NCBI GenBank assembly: GCA_964343195.1
Contig: CAYFIR010000053.1
Coordinates: forward strand, 1 to 41,054
Length of the DNA: 41,054 bases
Reading direction: 5' to 3'
Origin: CAYVAP01 sp964343195
GTDB taxonomy: Bacteria; Bacteroidota; Bacteroidia; J057
Shown here: piece after piece, positions 23,497-33,300 of the stretch
How the letters are laid out: every line of letters starts with the position of its first letter
Position numbering within the stretch: position 1 is the first letter of the stretch
The notes under the pieces: generated by a model
Told to the model about the DNA's origin: nothing
The model's input: only the letters and a program-made list of their open reading frames with translations
Databases searched by the model: none
Program-made: the position numbers and the translations under genes

Positions 23497-25917
23497 TTAC
23501 CAGAAAATGGGATACTCTTCCGGAGCCACATCATTCATCATCTGATAAACGGTCTGGAAAATGGTCTCAATCTGAGGCTTTGACCAGTAATCCCCATCAT
23601 CCCCAAAGGCTGGGCGGTGAGCTTTGGATGTCAGGGTTCTGGGCTCGCAATCCAGGTGATAAAACCCCTCCTGGTGCTCCAGGACCTGCTGCATCATGTA
23701 GGCAGTAGCCCCTCCGGGAACATCTTCGTCCAGGAACAGAATTTTATTGGTGCGGGCGAGGCTTCCTCCTATGATTCCCAGTCGGTCAAAGGGGAGAAGA
23801 GTTTGAACATCAATGACTTCCACCTCAATGCCGCACTCGGAGAGCTGCTCGGCCGCGTCCATGGCGAGACGGCAGCAAGCGCCATAGGTTACCAATGTCA
23901 AATCCCTGCCGGAGCGAAGAATCTCTGGAACCCCGAGAGGCACGGAAATTTCGGTCAGGTTATCTGGCAAAGGTTCCTTGAGTCGGTAGCCATTGAGTAC
24001 TTCGATGATGACGGCAGGGTCGTCTCCCTGCAACAGGGTGTGGTAAAACCGCACGGCCTGGGTCATATTTCTCGGCACCACAATGTGCATACCCCGCAGG
24101 CTGTTCAGCATCATTCCCAGTGGAGAACCTGCATGCCAGATTCCCTCCAGGCGGTGGCCTCGGGTACGAATGATGGCAGGGGCTTTCTGTCCACCTCGCG
24201 TACGATACCGGAGGGTTGCCAGGTCATCAGAGAGGGTCTGTAGCCCATAGATGAAGTAATCCAGGTACTGAATCTCCGCGATGGGGCGAAATCCCCGCAT
24301 GGCCAGTCCGATGGCCTGTCCCATGATGGTGGCTTCACGGATACCGGTGTCCATGATCCGGTGCTTACCGTATTTTGCCTGTAAGCCTGCAAATCCCTGG
24401 TTGACATCTCCCAAAAAACCTACGTCTTCTCCAAAGGCCACTACGTAGGGATTGGTTTTCAGAATATGGTCAAAAGCCTGATTCAGAATCTCAAACCCGC
24501 TGACATACTGGGGAGCTTTGGGGTACGTTGGTTCGACGGCTTCTACCTCAAGAGGCGAGAGGGCGGTCTCACTGTAAAGGTGAGAGTCGTACACCTTGGC
24601 GTAAGTTTCGCGCAATTCCCGGCTCCAGGTTTTAAGTGCCTCTATGGCAGGGTGCCGTTCCCCCTGCACCGCAAGCAATATCCGATGGGCTATGGCGAGG
24701 ATGTCACGGCGTTTGGGCTCCAGAATTCGCTTCAGCTCATTGGTGAGCAGGGTGATTTTATCCTTTTGCGGAGAATTAAGCGCGATCTTTCTGGCCAGGG
24801 AAGTGAGTTCTGCCACCTCCTTTTTGATCGGATCCTGAAATGCTTTCCAGGCCTCGTTTTTGGCTTTTTTGACGAGGTTGCGGTCTTCTTTTTCCCAGGC
24901 CTTGAGTTCTTCCTCTGTGGCAAAGCCCTTGCTGATCAGATAATCCCTCATTTTGGGCAGGCAGTCATGTTCTGCTTCCCATGCAAGGCGTTCCTTGCTT
25001 TTGTATCGCTCGTGGCTTCCAGAGGTAGAGTGGCCCTGAGGCTGGGTTACTTCCACTACATGAATGATGGATGGTACGTGCTCTGTACGAGCCAGGTGTG
25101 CAGCCTGCTCATAAGTGGACAGGAGCGCCTCATAGTCCCACGCATTGACGGTAAATATCTCAAAGCCTCTCTCAGTTTCGGTTCGCTGAAAGCCCGCCAA
25201 CATATCGGAGAGGCTGGTTTTTGTGAGCTGAAATTCGTTGGGGACTGAGATGCCATAGCCATCGTCCCAGATTGACATCACGAGTGGTGCCTGAATGACC
25301 CCTACCGCATTGATGGACTCCCAAAAGTGGCCTTCAGCGCAGCTGCCATTGCCGATGGTGCCAAATGCGACTTCATTTCCCCGGTGAGAAAAATCGGTGG
25401 CATCTGCCAATTCCGGAATCAGGCGATATAGCTTGGATGCCTGGGCAAGCCCCACAAGCCGGGGCATTTGCGATGCAGTTGGAGATGCGTCGGCTGCGGA
25501 CTGTGGGCCGGTAGTTAGGTTATTCCAATTTCCATCCTCATCAAGAAGGGGAGTGGCAAAGTGTGCATTCATCTGCCGACCGCCGGAATGAGGGTCATGA
25601 CCCTTCTTGGAGTCTGCGTACAACTGGGCAAAATACTGCTCTATGGTTACCATTCCGGTCGCCAGCGCAAAGGTCTGGTCTCTATAATATCCTGAGCGGA
25701 TATCTCCGGGCCTAAATACCTGAGCCATTGCCAGCTGAGGCAATTCTTTTCCATCTCCAAATATTCCGAATTTTGCTTTCCCTGTCAGTACTTCCCGTCG
25801 GCCGGTTATGCTTATCTGTCTGCTTTGATACATCAGCCGATAGTCGGCAATAGCAACTTCTTTTCTCACGGGGAGTAGAGTAACTCTTTCGTCTATTTGT
25901 TCCAGCGTAGTATCCAT
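23497..25917 (-). CDS. Fused 2-oxoacid dehydrogenase E1 component (alpha + beta)
   Basis: 806 aa. It decarboxylates a 2-oxoacid with thiamine diphosphate and passes the acyl group to an E2 lipoyl protein. The N-terminal half is E1-alpha-like: YRLMYQSRQ (26-34), YYRDQTF (78-84), and the TPP/Mg site TIGNGSCAEGHFWESIN (187-203). After a helical linker (about 290-450) the second half is E1-beta-like: AFGEDVGFLGDVNQGF, DTGIREATIMGQAIGLAMRG, GSPLGMMLNSLRGMHIVVPRN and the C-terminal transketolase domain. Fused E1 proteins of this type are common in Bacteroidota and usually called branched-chain or pyruvate-type; the exact substrate is not visible. No E2 or E3 gene is nearby. Confidence 0.88.
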   Translation of the reverse strand: MDTTLEQIDERVTLLPVRKEVAIADYRLMYQSRQISITGRREVLTGKAKFGIFGDGKELPQLAMAQVFRPGDIRSGYYRDQTFALATGMVTIEQYFAQLYADSKKGHDPHSGGRQMNAHFATPLLDEDGNWNNLTTGPQSAADASPTASQMPRLVGLAQASKLYRLIPELADATDFSHRGNEVAFGTIGNGSCAEGHFWESINAVGVIQAPLVMSIWDDGYGISVPNEFQLTKTSLSDMLAGFQRTETERGFEIFTVNAWDYEALLSTYEQAAHLARTEHVPSIIHVVEVTQPQGHSTSGSHERYKSKERLAWEAEHDCLPKMRDYLISKGFATEEELKAWEKEDRNLVKKAKNEAWKAFQDPIKKEVAELTSLARKIALNSPQKDKITLLTNELKRILEPKRRDILAIAHRILLAVQGERHPAIEALKTWSRELRETYAKVYDSHLYSETALSPLEVEAVEPTYPKAPQYVSGFEILNQAFDHILKTNPYVVAFGEDVGFLGDVNQGFAGLQAKYGKHRIMDTGIREATIMGQAIGLAMRGFRPIAEIQYLDYFIYGLQTLSDDLATLRYRTRGGQKAPAIIRTRGHRLEGIWHAGSPLGMMLNSLRGMHIVVPRNMTQAVRFYHTLLQGDDPAVIIEVLNGYRLKEPLPDNLTEISVPLGVPEILRSGRDLTLVTYGACCRLAMDAAEQLSECGIEVEVIDVQTLLPFDRLGIIGGSLARTNKILFLDEDVPGGATAYMMQQVLEHQEGFYHLDCEPRTLTSKAHRPAFGDDGDYWSKPQIETIFQTVYQMMNDVAPEEYPIFW

Positions 25918-26188
25918 GATTCTTATTTAAGCTGAAAAATAGCGAATGATTGATACTACATCAAGGACAAAGGTTATTTGTTCTGATAATCAGTCAATTA
26001 CATTTTGTTGGAATGTTGTCTGACTGCGAAATCGGGGTTTTATATGGAACTTGTTTTGTGTATCCAGTACCATTAATCGGAGAATTGGAGGGGGGCGGAA
26101 CTCTCCCGAATAGGCCGATATGCTGTTATGCTGTGGAGGGATCCTGTTTCCTTGTCATGCCTTTTGCTCCAAATCAGAATCCGGATAT

Positions 26189-26270
26189 AAAAAAACTAGG
26201 GGATTCTATCCTTGTTGAAGGAGAATCGACCCTAGCCCTTGCTCTTGTAATTCCAGGATTACCGTCCTGT
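26189..26270 (-). ncRNA. Small RNA candidate, copy 1 (about 82 nt)
   Basis: Minus-strand transcript starting near 26270 with ACAGGACGGTAATCC. The first 35 bases are identical to copy 2. They can fold as CAGGA-6-TCCTG or, exclusively, GTAAT-6-ATTAC. Then comes a terminator hairpin: CTAGGG, GATTC and TCCTT arms (16 bp with two small internal loops, GTTG/CAAC loop), followed by seven T. The promoter lies exactly upstream. Function unknown; the conserved unpaired-looking 5' part suggests a trans-acting RNA. It lies about 270 bases upstream of the E1 gene on the same strand, so a leader role is possible but less likely given its own terminator. Confidence 0.75.
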
Positions 26271-26276
26271 TCATTT

Positions 26277-26306
26277 CAAAGGTACTAACAGAGGTAAGGT
26301 TGGCAA
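26277..26306 (-). promoter_or_regulatory. Promoter of small RNA copy 1
   Basis: On the minus strand: TTG (26306-26304), a 19-base spacer, then TACCTTTG (26284-26277), an exact TAnnTTTG match. Six bases separate it from the conserved 5' end of the RNA. Confidence 0.7.
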
Positions 26307-26485
26307 GGTTGATTGGGAGGAATTTTTTACACGGATAAATGGAAGGGAAGGCTGAAGCAACAGGTAGTTATGGTGCTGTTTATGAGCATGTTGTGAAAAA
26401 TGCGGTTTGCTGATAAGTTACTCCTGATGTAATTTTTTTACACGGAGAGTAAAAATATTTTTCCTCCTGAATATTTTGGGTGCAT

Positions 26486-26563
26486 AAAAAAAACTAGGGG
26501 ACTCGATCCGTGTGGAGAGTCACCCTAGCCCTTGCTCTTGTAATTCCAGGATTACCGTCCTGT
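26486..26563 (-). ncRNA. Small RNA candidate, copy 2 (about 78 nt)
   Basis: Minus-strand copy of the RNA 293 bases upstream of copy 1. The first 35 bases are identical. The terminator stem keeps CTAGGG / CCCTAG but changes GATTC/GAATC to GACTC/GAGTC, a compensatory U-A to C-G swap, and shortens the inner helix on both sides (TCC/GGA). Eight T follow. Sequence divergence with kept pairing is strong evidence of a selected RNA structure rather than a recent duplication. Target and partner unknown. Confidence 0.75.
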
Positions 26564-26569
26564 ATGATT

Positions 26570-26600
26570 CAAAACTACATAACTGAGACATCTCTGAAAA
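26570..26600 (-). promoter_or_regulatory. Promoter of small RNA copy 2
   Basis: TTTT (26600-26597), a 19-base spacer, and TAGTTTTG (26577-26570), an exact TAnnTTTG match, again 6 bases before the conserved 5' end. The promoter cores differ in sequence between copies but keep the consensus and the spacing. Confidence 0.7.
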
Positions 26601-27051
26601 TAAGAAAACCGCTCAATTGTTACATCATATCCATATTTGGGGTTTATCAATGCGTGAATGGGAGGGCTGCGTAATGGGTCAATTTTATTACCCGGTTAAA
26701 TATGATTATGTGTCTGTATAACAGTTGGTTACCAAATGCGAAAACCATCTTGGGCATCTTTGTAGATAATTCCATTTGTATAAATGTTTAAATAAAAAAG
26801 TAGATGTATGGCTCCCGTCCATATAAGAATTATCTAATATCACCTAGAATTCTTTCATGGTCTGATTGATGGGATAATTGGATAAGGGCGAATATTCCTC
26901 TAATCGACACCATTGTCCCTGAAAGCAGCTCAGCTGGTCATTACCCGGGTGGATTCACCTTCGATAGAGAAGTATTTGCGTAAATAAATACAGCAGGCCC
27001 ATGAAAAAACGGGATCTGATGCCAAATACTTTAACCATTAATCCCCCGAAA

Positions 27052-28836
27052 ATGGAAATTAAAAGATTACTCTTTATCCTGTTGATCGGTATTTCGATAC
27101 CGCTCCACGCCCAATATCCGGATGGTTCCTATGATCCATATGATGATTACCCCAGGGACTACCGGACAGATGATGCCATCCAGATTGCGTTGATTCTCGA
27201 TGTCAGCGGAAGCATGGAAGGCCTGATAGAACAGGCCAAGTCTCAGCTTTGGCACATAGTGAACGGCATCAACTGGTCTTACGATGGCCGAAATGCACCC
27301 CGGATAGAACTTGCACTTTATGTGTATGGTGAGCAGGGTGGGGGCTATCGCAGTGGTTATGTCCGACAGGTCGTGCCCTTCACAACCGATTTGGATTGGG
27401 TAGCGGATGCCCTCTATGGCCTTCGCACGGATGGTCGCTATGAATATGCTGGTGCAGCCATACAGGCAGCTGTGACTGAACTACGCTGGTCCTATCGACC
27501 TGTGGATCGCAAAATGATCTACATTGCTGGAAATGAGGTCTTTGACCAGGGGCCAGTAGATAGCCGGGACGCTATTTTTCAGGCAAGCCGAAAAGGAATT
27601 ACCGTCAATACCATTTATTGTGGAGACGACTACAAAGGTCGTCGGCAGGGATGGGATGACGCAGCCTACGAAGGAGGTGGAAGTTACATGGCCATCAACC
27701 ACAACTATCGTGAGCAATACGATTATTACCGTCCATACAATGACCGTCTGCTTGGATTGAATACCCGCTTGAATGCTACTTATATCCCCTACGGCTACAG
27801 AGCGCGTACGTATCGTGAGCGACAGCTTGAGCAGGACCGCCGTGCCCGCCGCCTTGGATATGGAATCTACTGTGAGCGAATCATCGTGAAATCTTCTCGT
27901 GCCTATTATCAGCCCGATTGGGATCTCGTGGATGCCTACTTCCTTGGAGTTATTCGTCTGGAGGATATCAATGTGAACGACCTGCCTCCAGAAATGCGTG
28001 GCATGAACCGTCGTGAGCAGCACGAGTTTCTGGCCAGGAAAGCCCGCGAACGTCAGCAGATCCGTTCTGAAATCCAGGGCGTTGCAGGTGAGGTTCGTCG
28101 GACGAGACCTGAGGTTATCAGTGCCGGTACGGCCCGGCCGGATCGCACACCTGCTACCTCCGGTCGACCAGTTCCGCAGGGCCCGAGGACTCTGGATCAG
28201 GCAATTATCGAGTCTATTCAGGTAGATCGACCCACTATGCAGCGTTCAGCTCCCTCTGATAGGGGTACTTCACGGACGACACAGACACCCAACCGTCCTA
28301 CTACAAACCGTCAATCTGTCCCGACACGAGAGGTATATCCATCGCCTAGTATGGAGCGATCTTCCAGCCCCCGTAGAGATACACCGGTAAGAACTGAGAC
28401 CCGTCAGCGTGAAGCGACTCCTACCCGGACGACGACCTCACCTGGCAGAAGCAGCGATTCTTACAATAGATCACGTCAGGCTCCTACGACCCGTCAATCG
28501 AGTCCTTCAAGACAGGTCGAGCAGGTCTCGCCAAGGAGGTCAACCCCTACTCAGCAGAGTTCTCCACGTCGGCAGAGTCAGCCCGAGGTTCAGCGCCATC
28601 AGTCTGAAACGCCCACAGTGAGAAGGCAGACACCGTCTACTCCTCAGCGGACTGCTCCTTCGACCCAGACGCGGAGATCAACTACTCCTGCGAGAAGTAC
28701 ACGCCCCTCCAGTCCGGAGGTGAAGCCAACGGAAAGAAATCGGCCCGCAACTTCTACTCCGGCTACCACACCATCGAGAAGAGGTGGAAACAACCAGTCC
28801 ACTAACAGCAGCGTAAGACGACATAATCAGGAATAG
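27052..28836 (+). CDS. Exported von Willebrand factor A (VWA) protein with basic low-complexity tail
   Basis: 594 aa from the ATG at 27052; an in-frame ATG at 27001 exists, but only the later one places the signal peptide (MEIKRLLFILLIGISIPLHAQ) at the N-terminus. A VWA domain follows (about 42-230) with the metal-site motif DVSGS (D50) and a threonine-like/acid-rich remainder ending in IYIAGNEVFDQG. The middle (230-350) is Tyr- and Arg-rich. The last 240 residues are almost only Arg, Ser, Thr, Pro and Gln with few acidic or Lys residues, so disordered and strongly basic. VWA domains bind protein partners through Mg2+. It probably sits on or beyond the envelope; function unknown. Confidence 0.75.
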   Translation: MEIKRLLFILLIGISIPLHAQYPDGSYDPYDDYPRDYRTDDAIQIALILDVSGSMEGLIEQAKSQLWHIVNGINWSYDGRNAPRIELALYVYGEQGGGYRSGYVRQVVPFTTDLDWVADALYGLRTDGRYEYAGAAIQAAVTELRWSYRPVDRKMIYIAGNEVFDQGPVDSRDAIFQASRKGITVNTIYCGDDYKGRRQGWDDAAYEGGGSYMAINHNYREQYDYYRPYNDRLLGLNTRLNATYIPYGYRARTYRERQLEQDRRARRLGYGIYCERIIVKSSRAYYQPDWDLVDAYFLGVIRLEDINVNDLPPEMRGMNRREQHEFLARKARERQQIRSEIQGVAGEVRRTRPEVISAGTARPDRTPATSGRPVPQGPRTLDQAIIESIQVDRPTMQRSAPSDRGTSRTTQTPNRPTTNRQSVPTREVYPSPSMERSSSPRRDTPVRTETRQREATPTRTTTSPGRSSDSYNRSRQAPTTRQSSPSRQVEQVSPRRSTPTQQSSPRRQSQPEVQRHQSETPTVRRQTPSTPQRTAPSTQTRRSTTPARSTRPSSPEVKPTERNRPATSTPATTPSRRGGNNQSTNSSVRRHNQE

Positions 28837-28860
28837 CCCTTGAAGTTTAGACTCGGAAGT

Positions 28861-28901
28861 CAACCTCTGGTAGCAGCATTGTTGCCAGGGGTTGTTGTTT
28901 T
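28861..28901 (+). terminator. Strong terminator after the VWA gene
   Basis: 15-bp stem, nearly perfect with G-U pairs: CAACCTCTGGTAGCA / TGTTGCCAGGGGTTG with loop GCAT, followed by TTGTTTT. Confidence 0.85.
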
Positions 28902-28914
28902 CGGGAGACTCTCC

Positions 28915-28942
28915 TTTGGCCCGCAGAATAGTTGTAGCTTTG
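28915..28942 (+). promoter_or_regulatory. Predicted promoter of the rRNA methyltransferase gene
   Basis: TTTG (28915-28918), a 16-base spacer (a little short), and TAGCTTTG (28935-28942). The start would be near 28949, giving a leader of about 120 bases. The end of that leader (29020-29060) has degenerate repeats of the type CGATNTC. Confidence 0.5.
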
Positions 28943-29069
28943 CAAGCTAATCCCATTCTAGGTACTCCTGGCACAGGAAATTGCGTGGTGTAGTCGCTTA
29001 GCGTGTGGATAGTCATTGGCCTGATTTACGATCTCACGTCTCGATATCCCGATATCTACTTAAATATTC

Positions 29070-30278
29070 ATGCCCGATTCGATGCAGCAGTCCTTATATC
29101 CCATTCTGAAACTCAAACCTGGTAAGGAACAATCTGTACAGCGCTATCATCCCTGGGTCTTCTCCGGGGCATTGGCGAGTGATACCAGCGGACTTACTGA
29201 AGGGGCTCTGGTGAAGGTGTTGGATTCTCGTGGAAAATTCCTGGCGATAGGACACTTTCAGATTGGCAGTATCGCCCTCCGGTTACTGACTTTTCAGGAG
29301 GAGGAAGTCAATAGGGAATTCTGGAAGCAAAAGCTGCGCCTGGCTCTGGACCTGCGTCAGCAATTGGGCTTTCTGAACAGGGAGGATCACAATACTTTTC
29401 GCTGGGTCCATGGCGAAGGGGATGGCATGCCGGGGCTGATTGTGGATGTCTATGACCGTACACTGGTGATGCAAAGTCACTCGGTAGGATTTTGGCACAT
29501 ACGCGAGATGATTGCTGAACTGCTGGTAGAACTATTTCCGCGAGAAGTCGCTGCTGTCTTTGACAAAAGTGCTCACACGGTTCCCTACAAGGCGGGGCTC
29601 AATGCAAAAGATGAATTCCTTATAGGGAGCGAGTCGGAGGTCCAAGCATTGGAATATGGCGATCAATACCAGATCGACCTCGTTGAAGGCCAGAAGACCG
29701 GATTTTTCCTGGATCAGCGGGAAAATAGGGCCCTGTTGGCCAGGTATGCAACAGGCCGTGACGTGCTCAATACGTTTTGCTATACAGGAGGATTCTCGGT
29801 AGCAGCCCTGCGTGGAGGTGCTCAAAAGGTGGTAAGTGTCGATAGCAGTGAGCGGGCGGTGGAGCTTACGCGTCGCAATGTAGAGATGAATTTTGGGGCC
29901 GGGGAGGTTCCCCATGAAGCTCACAAGGCAGATGTGTTTTCCTTTATCAAAAACATCTACCATGAATACGACCTCATCGTGCTGGATCCCCCCTCATTTG
30001 GTAAGCACCGGAAGGTCCTGGCCCAGGCGCTGAAAGGATATCGGAGCCTCAATCAGCGCGCATTTGAGCAAATCAGGCCCGGAGGCATCCTGTTTACGTT
30101 TAGTTGCTCTCAGCCTGTCACCAAGGACGATTTCAGGAGAGCTGTGTTTACGGCAGCGGCAATTGCTCGACGAAAGGTGAGGATCTTACATCAGTTGACT
30201 CAGCCTGCTGATCATCCGATCAACATATATCACCCGGAAGGCGAATATCTCAAGGGCCTGGTGCTTGCGGTGGAGTAA
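29070..30278 (+). CDS. rlmI: RlmI-like 23S rRNA (cytosine-5)-methyltransferase
   Basis: 402 aa. The N-terminal PUA domain (LYPILKLKPGKEQSVQRYHPWVFSGALA, then about to residue 85) binds RNA. A central EEHD-like domain follows, then a class I SAM fold: motif I DVLNTFCYTGGFSVAAL, SVDSSERAVELTRRN, motif IV LDPPSFGK and the LFTFSCSQPV segment with the putative catalytic Cys. RlmI methylates C1962 of 23S rRNA in E. coli, and the family also contains other m5C enzymes, so the exact site is inferred. It is a single-gene unit ended by convergence with the giant gene. Confidence 0.88.
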   Translation: MPDSMQQSLYPILKLKPGKEQSVQRYHPWVFSGALASDTSGLTEGALVKVLDSRGKFLAIGHFQIGSIALRLLTFQEEEVNREFWKQKLRLALDLRQQLGFLNREDHNTFRWVHGEGDGMPGLIVDVYDRTLVMQSHSVGFWHIREMIAELLVELFPREVAAVFDKSAHTVPYKAGLNAKDEFLIGSESEVQALEYGDQYQIDLVEGQKTGFFLDQRENRALLARYATGRDVLNTFCYTGGFSVAALRGGAQKVVSVDSSERAVELTRRNVEMNFGAGEVPHEAHKADVFSFIKNIYHEYDLIVLDPPSFGKHRKVLAQALKGYRSLNQRAFEQIRPGGILFTFSCSQPVTKDDFRRAVFTAAAIARRKVRILHQLTQPADHPINIYHPEGEYLKGLVLAVE

Positions 30279-30307
30279 AAAGAAAAAGCTGACCCTTGCG
30301 GGCCAGC
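30276..30307 (-). terminator. Terminator of the giant secreted-protein gene
   Basis: On the minus strand: stem GCTGGCCC / GGGTCAGC (8 bp with one G-U pair) closed by a GCAA tetraloop, then TTTTTCTTTTT. Confidence 0.8.
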
Positions 30308-30336
30308 CTCCTTACCAAAACCTCAACACAAAGTCT

Positions 30337-33300
30337 TTAGTGAGCTTTAATGACTCGTTGCTCATATCCTTTCTCAAAGGTGGTGCCATCCTCAGGGGTG
30401 ATCTTGAGCAGATAGACCCCGTCAGGGTAGTTTTTAAGGTCTATTGTCAATTTATTCATCCCAGCGGTTAAAATCAAGGTATTTTCCTGAATGATTTGTC
30501 CCATTGGGTTGACAAGTGAGATTTTCCACTTTCCTTCTTCTGCCAGAAATACTTCAGCCCATAACGAACCCGTCGTTGGATTAGGGTAAATCCGGAGTCT
30601 GTCATTGACATTTTCCTCTGACAGGAGGATCTCAACTGCATCTGAGTGTAGGCTTTCTCCATCGGGACGTATCTGAGTCAGACGGTATTGATATGCATTT
30701 CCTGGAGTTACCAGTGTGTCGATAAAGCTTTTCTTATTCCAATTGATAAGAGCTAACTGCTGAAATTCTTCTTCCGGGAGTTTTCGCTCCAGATAAACTG
30801 GCGAACTGCTATCTGCCAGCCATCCATCCCATCCCAGCCTTATGCCATCATTTACGCCCCAGCCAAAAAGATCCAGATAGCTGAGGTCCAGCGGGCAAAT
30901 GGGGCCGAGGGTGAAGTAAAGTGTGTCAAGGCAGGTGCCTCGGGTTGCTGTGACACTGTAGGAGCCTGGGCCTACTCCTGTCAGCGTTGGTCCAAACTGG
31001 GCCGGAGATATGTCCCATACAAAGGTGGTATTGGCAGTATCCGCTGCCCCGACTGTAATGGTGCCATCATAGGATCCACAGGTTGTAGCATCCTGAACGT
31101 TGAGGGGATACATATCCACGGGGGCACCAGTGCCAGTTAAGGTGTACTGCAGGCTATCCTGGCATCCATCCTGATCGGTGATCAAAACCTGATAGGTGCC
31201 GGGGCCAAGGTTGGAGGCGGTAGCTCCAGTTTGGGCTGGCGTCGTATTCCATTCAAAGGTGAAGGGGCCACTGGTTCCATCTGCTTCTACTGTCAGGCTC
31301 CCCTGATTTGAACAGTCCGGCAGCGTCTGATCCTGTACCGCCATGGAAATAGGGGATGGCTCGGTGATGTTTACATTCAATGTGGTGAGACATCCGGCAT
31401 CATCTGATATGTCTACGGAGTAGCTGCCGGCGCCAGCTGTTATGGAGGAAGTATTGCCACCAGTAGACCAGTTATAGTAAATGGTTCCTGTTCCTCCATT
31501 TACATTCACCGTTGCATTCCCATCGCTCAATCCGTTACAACTCGCCGCATTGCTACTGGCCACATATCCTTCGAGGCTACTGGCTGTCTGGTTAATGACC
31601 ACGGTGGTAGAGTCCTGGCAGCCATTGATCGGGTCAGTGACCACCACCTGATAAGCTCCTGGTGCAAGTCCGGTAACATTTGCGCCAGTGGCACCATTGC
31701 TCCAGTTGTAGTTGTAAACTCCGCTTCCATTGCTCACCGATACGCTGGCTGTTCCGTCAGGTAAACATCCAGCGTCAGTTGAATTTGCGGTTAGCAAAAG
31801 GTCTGTTACCGTAAGGGTATAGTTAGTCTGATCATAACAAAGCCCCGATTCGCTATACGCTGTTACCTGATAGGTGGTGGTGGACGATGGCTGTGCCAAT
31901 ACACTGTCATCGCTGGCAAAGCTCAGTCCGGTTGAGGGGGTCCAGGTGTAACTGTCCCCACCAGTTGCCGTCAGGATAGCTGGGCCATCACCGAGACATA
32001 GGTCGGTCGGAGCATTCAGGGCGATTGAAGGTTCGGCTTCTACAATCAGGGGCAGGGTGTCTGCCACCGTGTACCCGCAGCAGTCGGTGTAGTATTGTAG
32101 GAGAATGTCGAAGGTGTCAATCTGGTTGAAGCTAATGCTGGAAAGGTTCTGGTAAATGAGGTCTTCGTACACCCAGGTTGCCGTAGCTGTGTCCAGATCC
32201 CAGCGATAAACATAGCCCGGAACGCCATTTATGGCGGTAAAGTTGGTGTTACTCCCCACACAGATGCGATAATATCCGTCAATCATGGGAGCTGAAGTCG
32301 CCGCCTCCGGGATGGGGTTACTGCCAACCTGGATAAAGGCAAAGTCTTCATAGAGGCTTGTCTGAAAGTATATATCTTCCCTTCCGGTGGCTGTGAAGGT
32401 TGTGGTGGGGTTGGTGTGAATACCAGCTGCGATGGGGTCAGAATTTGGCCCCAGGTCCCAGAAGCCATTCCCGCCGGTGAACTGGCAGTTGGTGTTCACG
32501 CATGAGATATTCTCCATGGTAATCGTGGGCTGAGCGGATAGGTTGAGAGAAGTATCTGCCGCATTGAGTGAAAGCATCACTCCTCCATTCTGGTAAACGG
32601 CGTAAGATTCTCCGGTAGCTCCTATACCACCATCGCCGCCGTCTCCGCCATTTCCACCGTCTCCGCCAGTGCCGCCCTGGCCTACCTCCAGGATATCCAC
32701 AGCGCCTCCAAATTCCCCGTCTCCCCCTGTTCCGCCGGTACCCCCTGTTCCGCCCACTCCGCCAGGGCCTGGAGTTCCAGCTTCGAGGTAGCAGGAAGAA
32801 ATATTCCCTCCGGCGCCATTGTTATAGAGATAGATGGAGTAAGACGATCCTCCCCCGAATCCACCAGAACCGCCTTCGCCTCCTTCACCGCCGCCGCCAC
32901 CGCCGCCGCCGCCGTTACCGCTACCATTGAAACAGGCAAAGCAACCCTGGCCACCGCCGCCACCACCGCCGTTTCCGCCTTTCCCTCCTGTTCCGTCACT
33001 TCCATTGCCTGCAGCAGCCCCCGGCACAAAATATCCTGCAGAATGAGTCCCCGCAGGGCCTGGGGTTCCATTTGTTCCATCTGTACCATCATTTCCATCA
33101 CATCCATCATTCCCATCCTGTGCGGTAGTGGGGGAGAATCCCATGCCGATTCCTGGTTGTGAATCAAAGGGCGAAGCGCAGTAGTTTTGGAGTGCTCCAT
33201 TGTTTACTCCTCCGCCTCTCCCACCACGGCCTCCATCGTTATCTGCTTCTCCTCCGCTTCCGCCGCCGCCACCACCGCCGCCACTGCGAGCGTTTGTAGA

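Larger units (their letters stand above)
25918..27000. other. Long non-coding region with tandem small-RNA genes
   Basis: About 1.1 kb without a credible protein gene. It contains the two small-RNA candidates described separately and three copies of an A/T-rich motif AATTTTWTTACNCGG (26321-26340, 26431-26454, 26681-26701). Nothing that I recognise is seen in 26702-27000. Base composition is lower in G+C than in the flanking genes. Confidence 0.6.

Noticed and set aside
25950..26288. 112-codon plus-strand frame across small RNA copy 1
   Set aside because: No recognisable protein, poor composition, overlaps the RNA hairpin and terminator; best explained by chance.
26189..26563. Reading the two copies as a CRISPR-like or riboswitch array
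   Set aside because: Only two copies, spacing too long and unequal flanks; each has its own promoter and terminator, so separate RNA genes fit better than a riboswitch pair.
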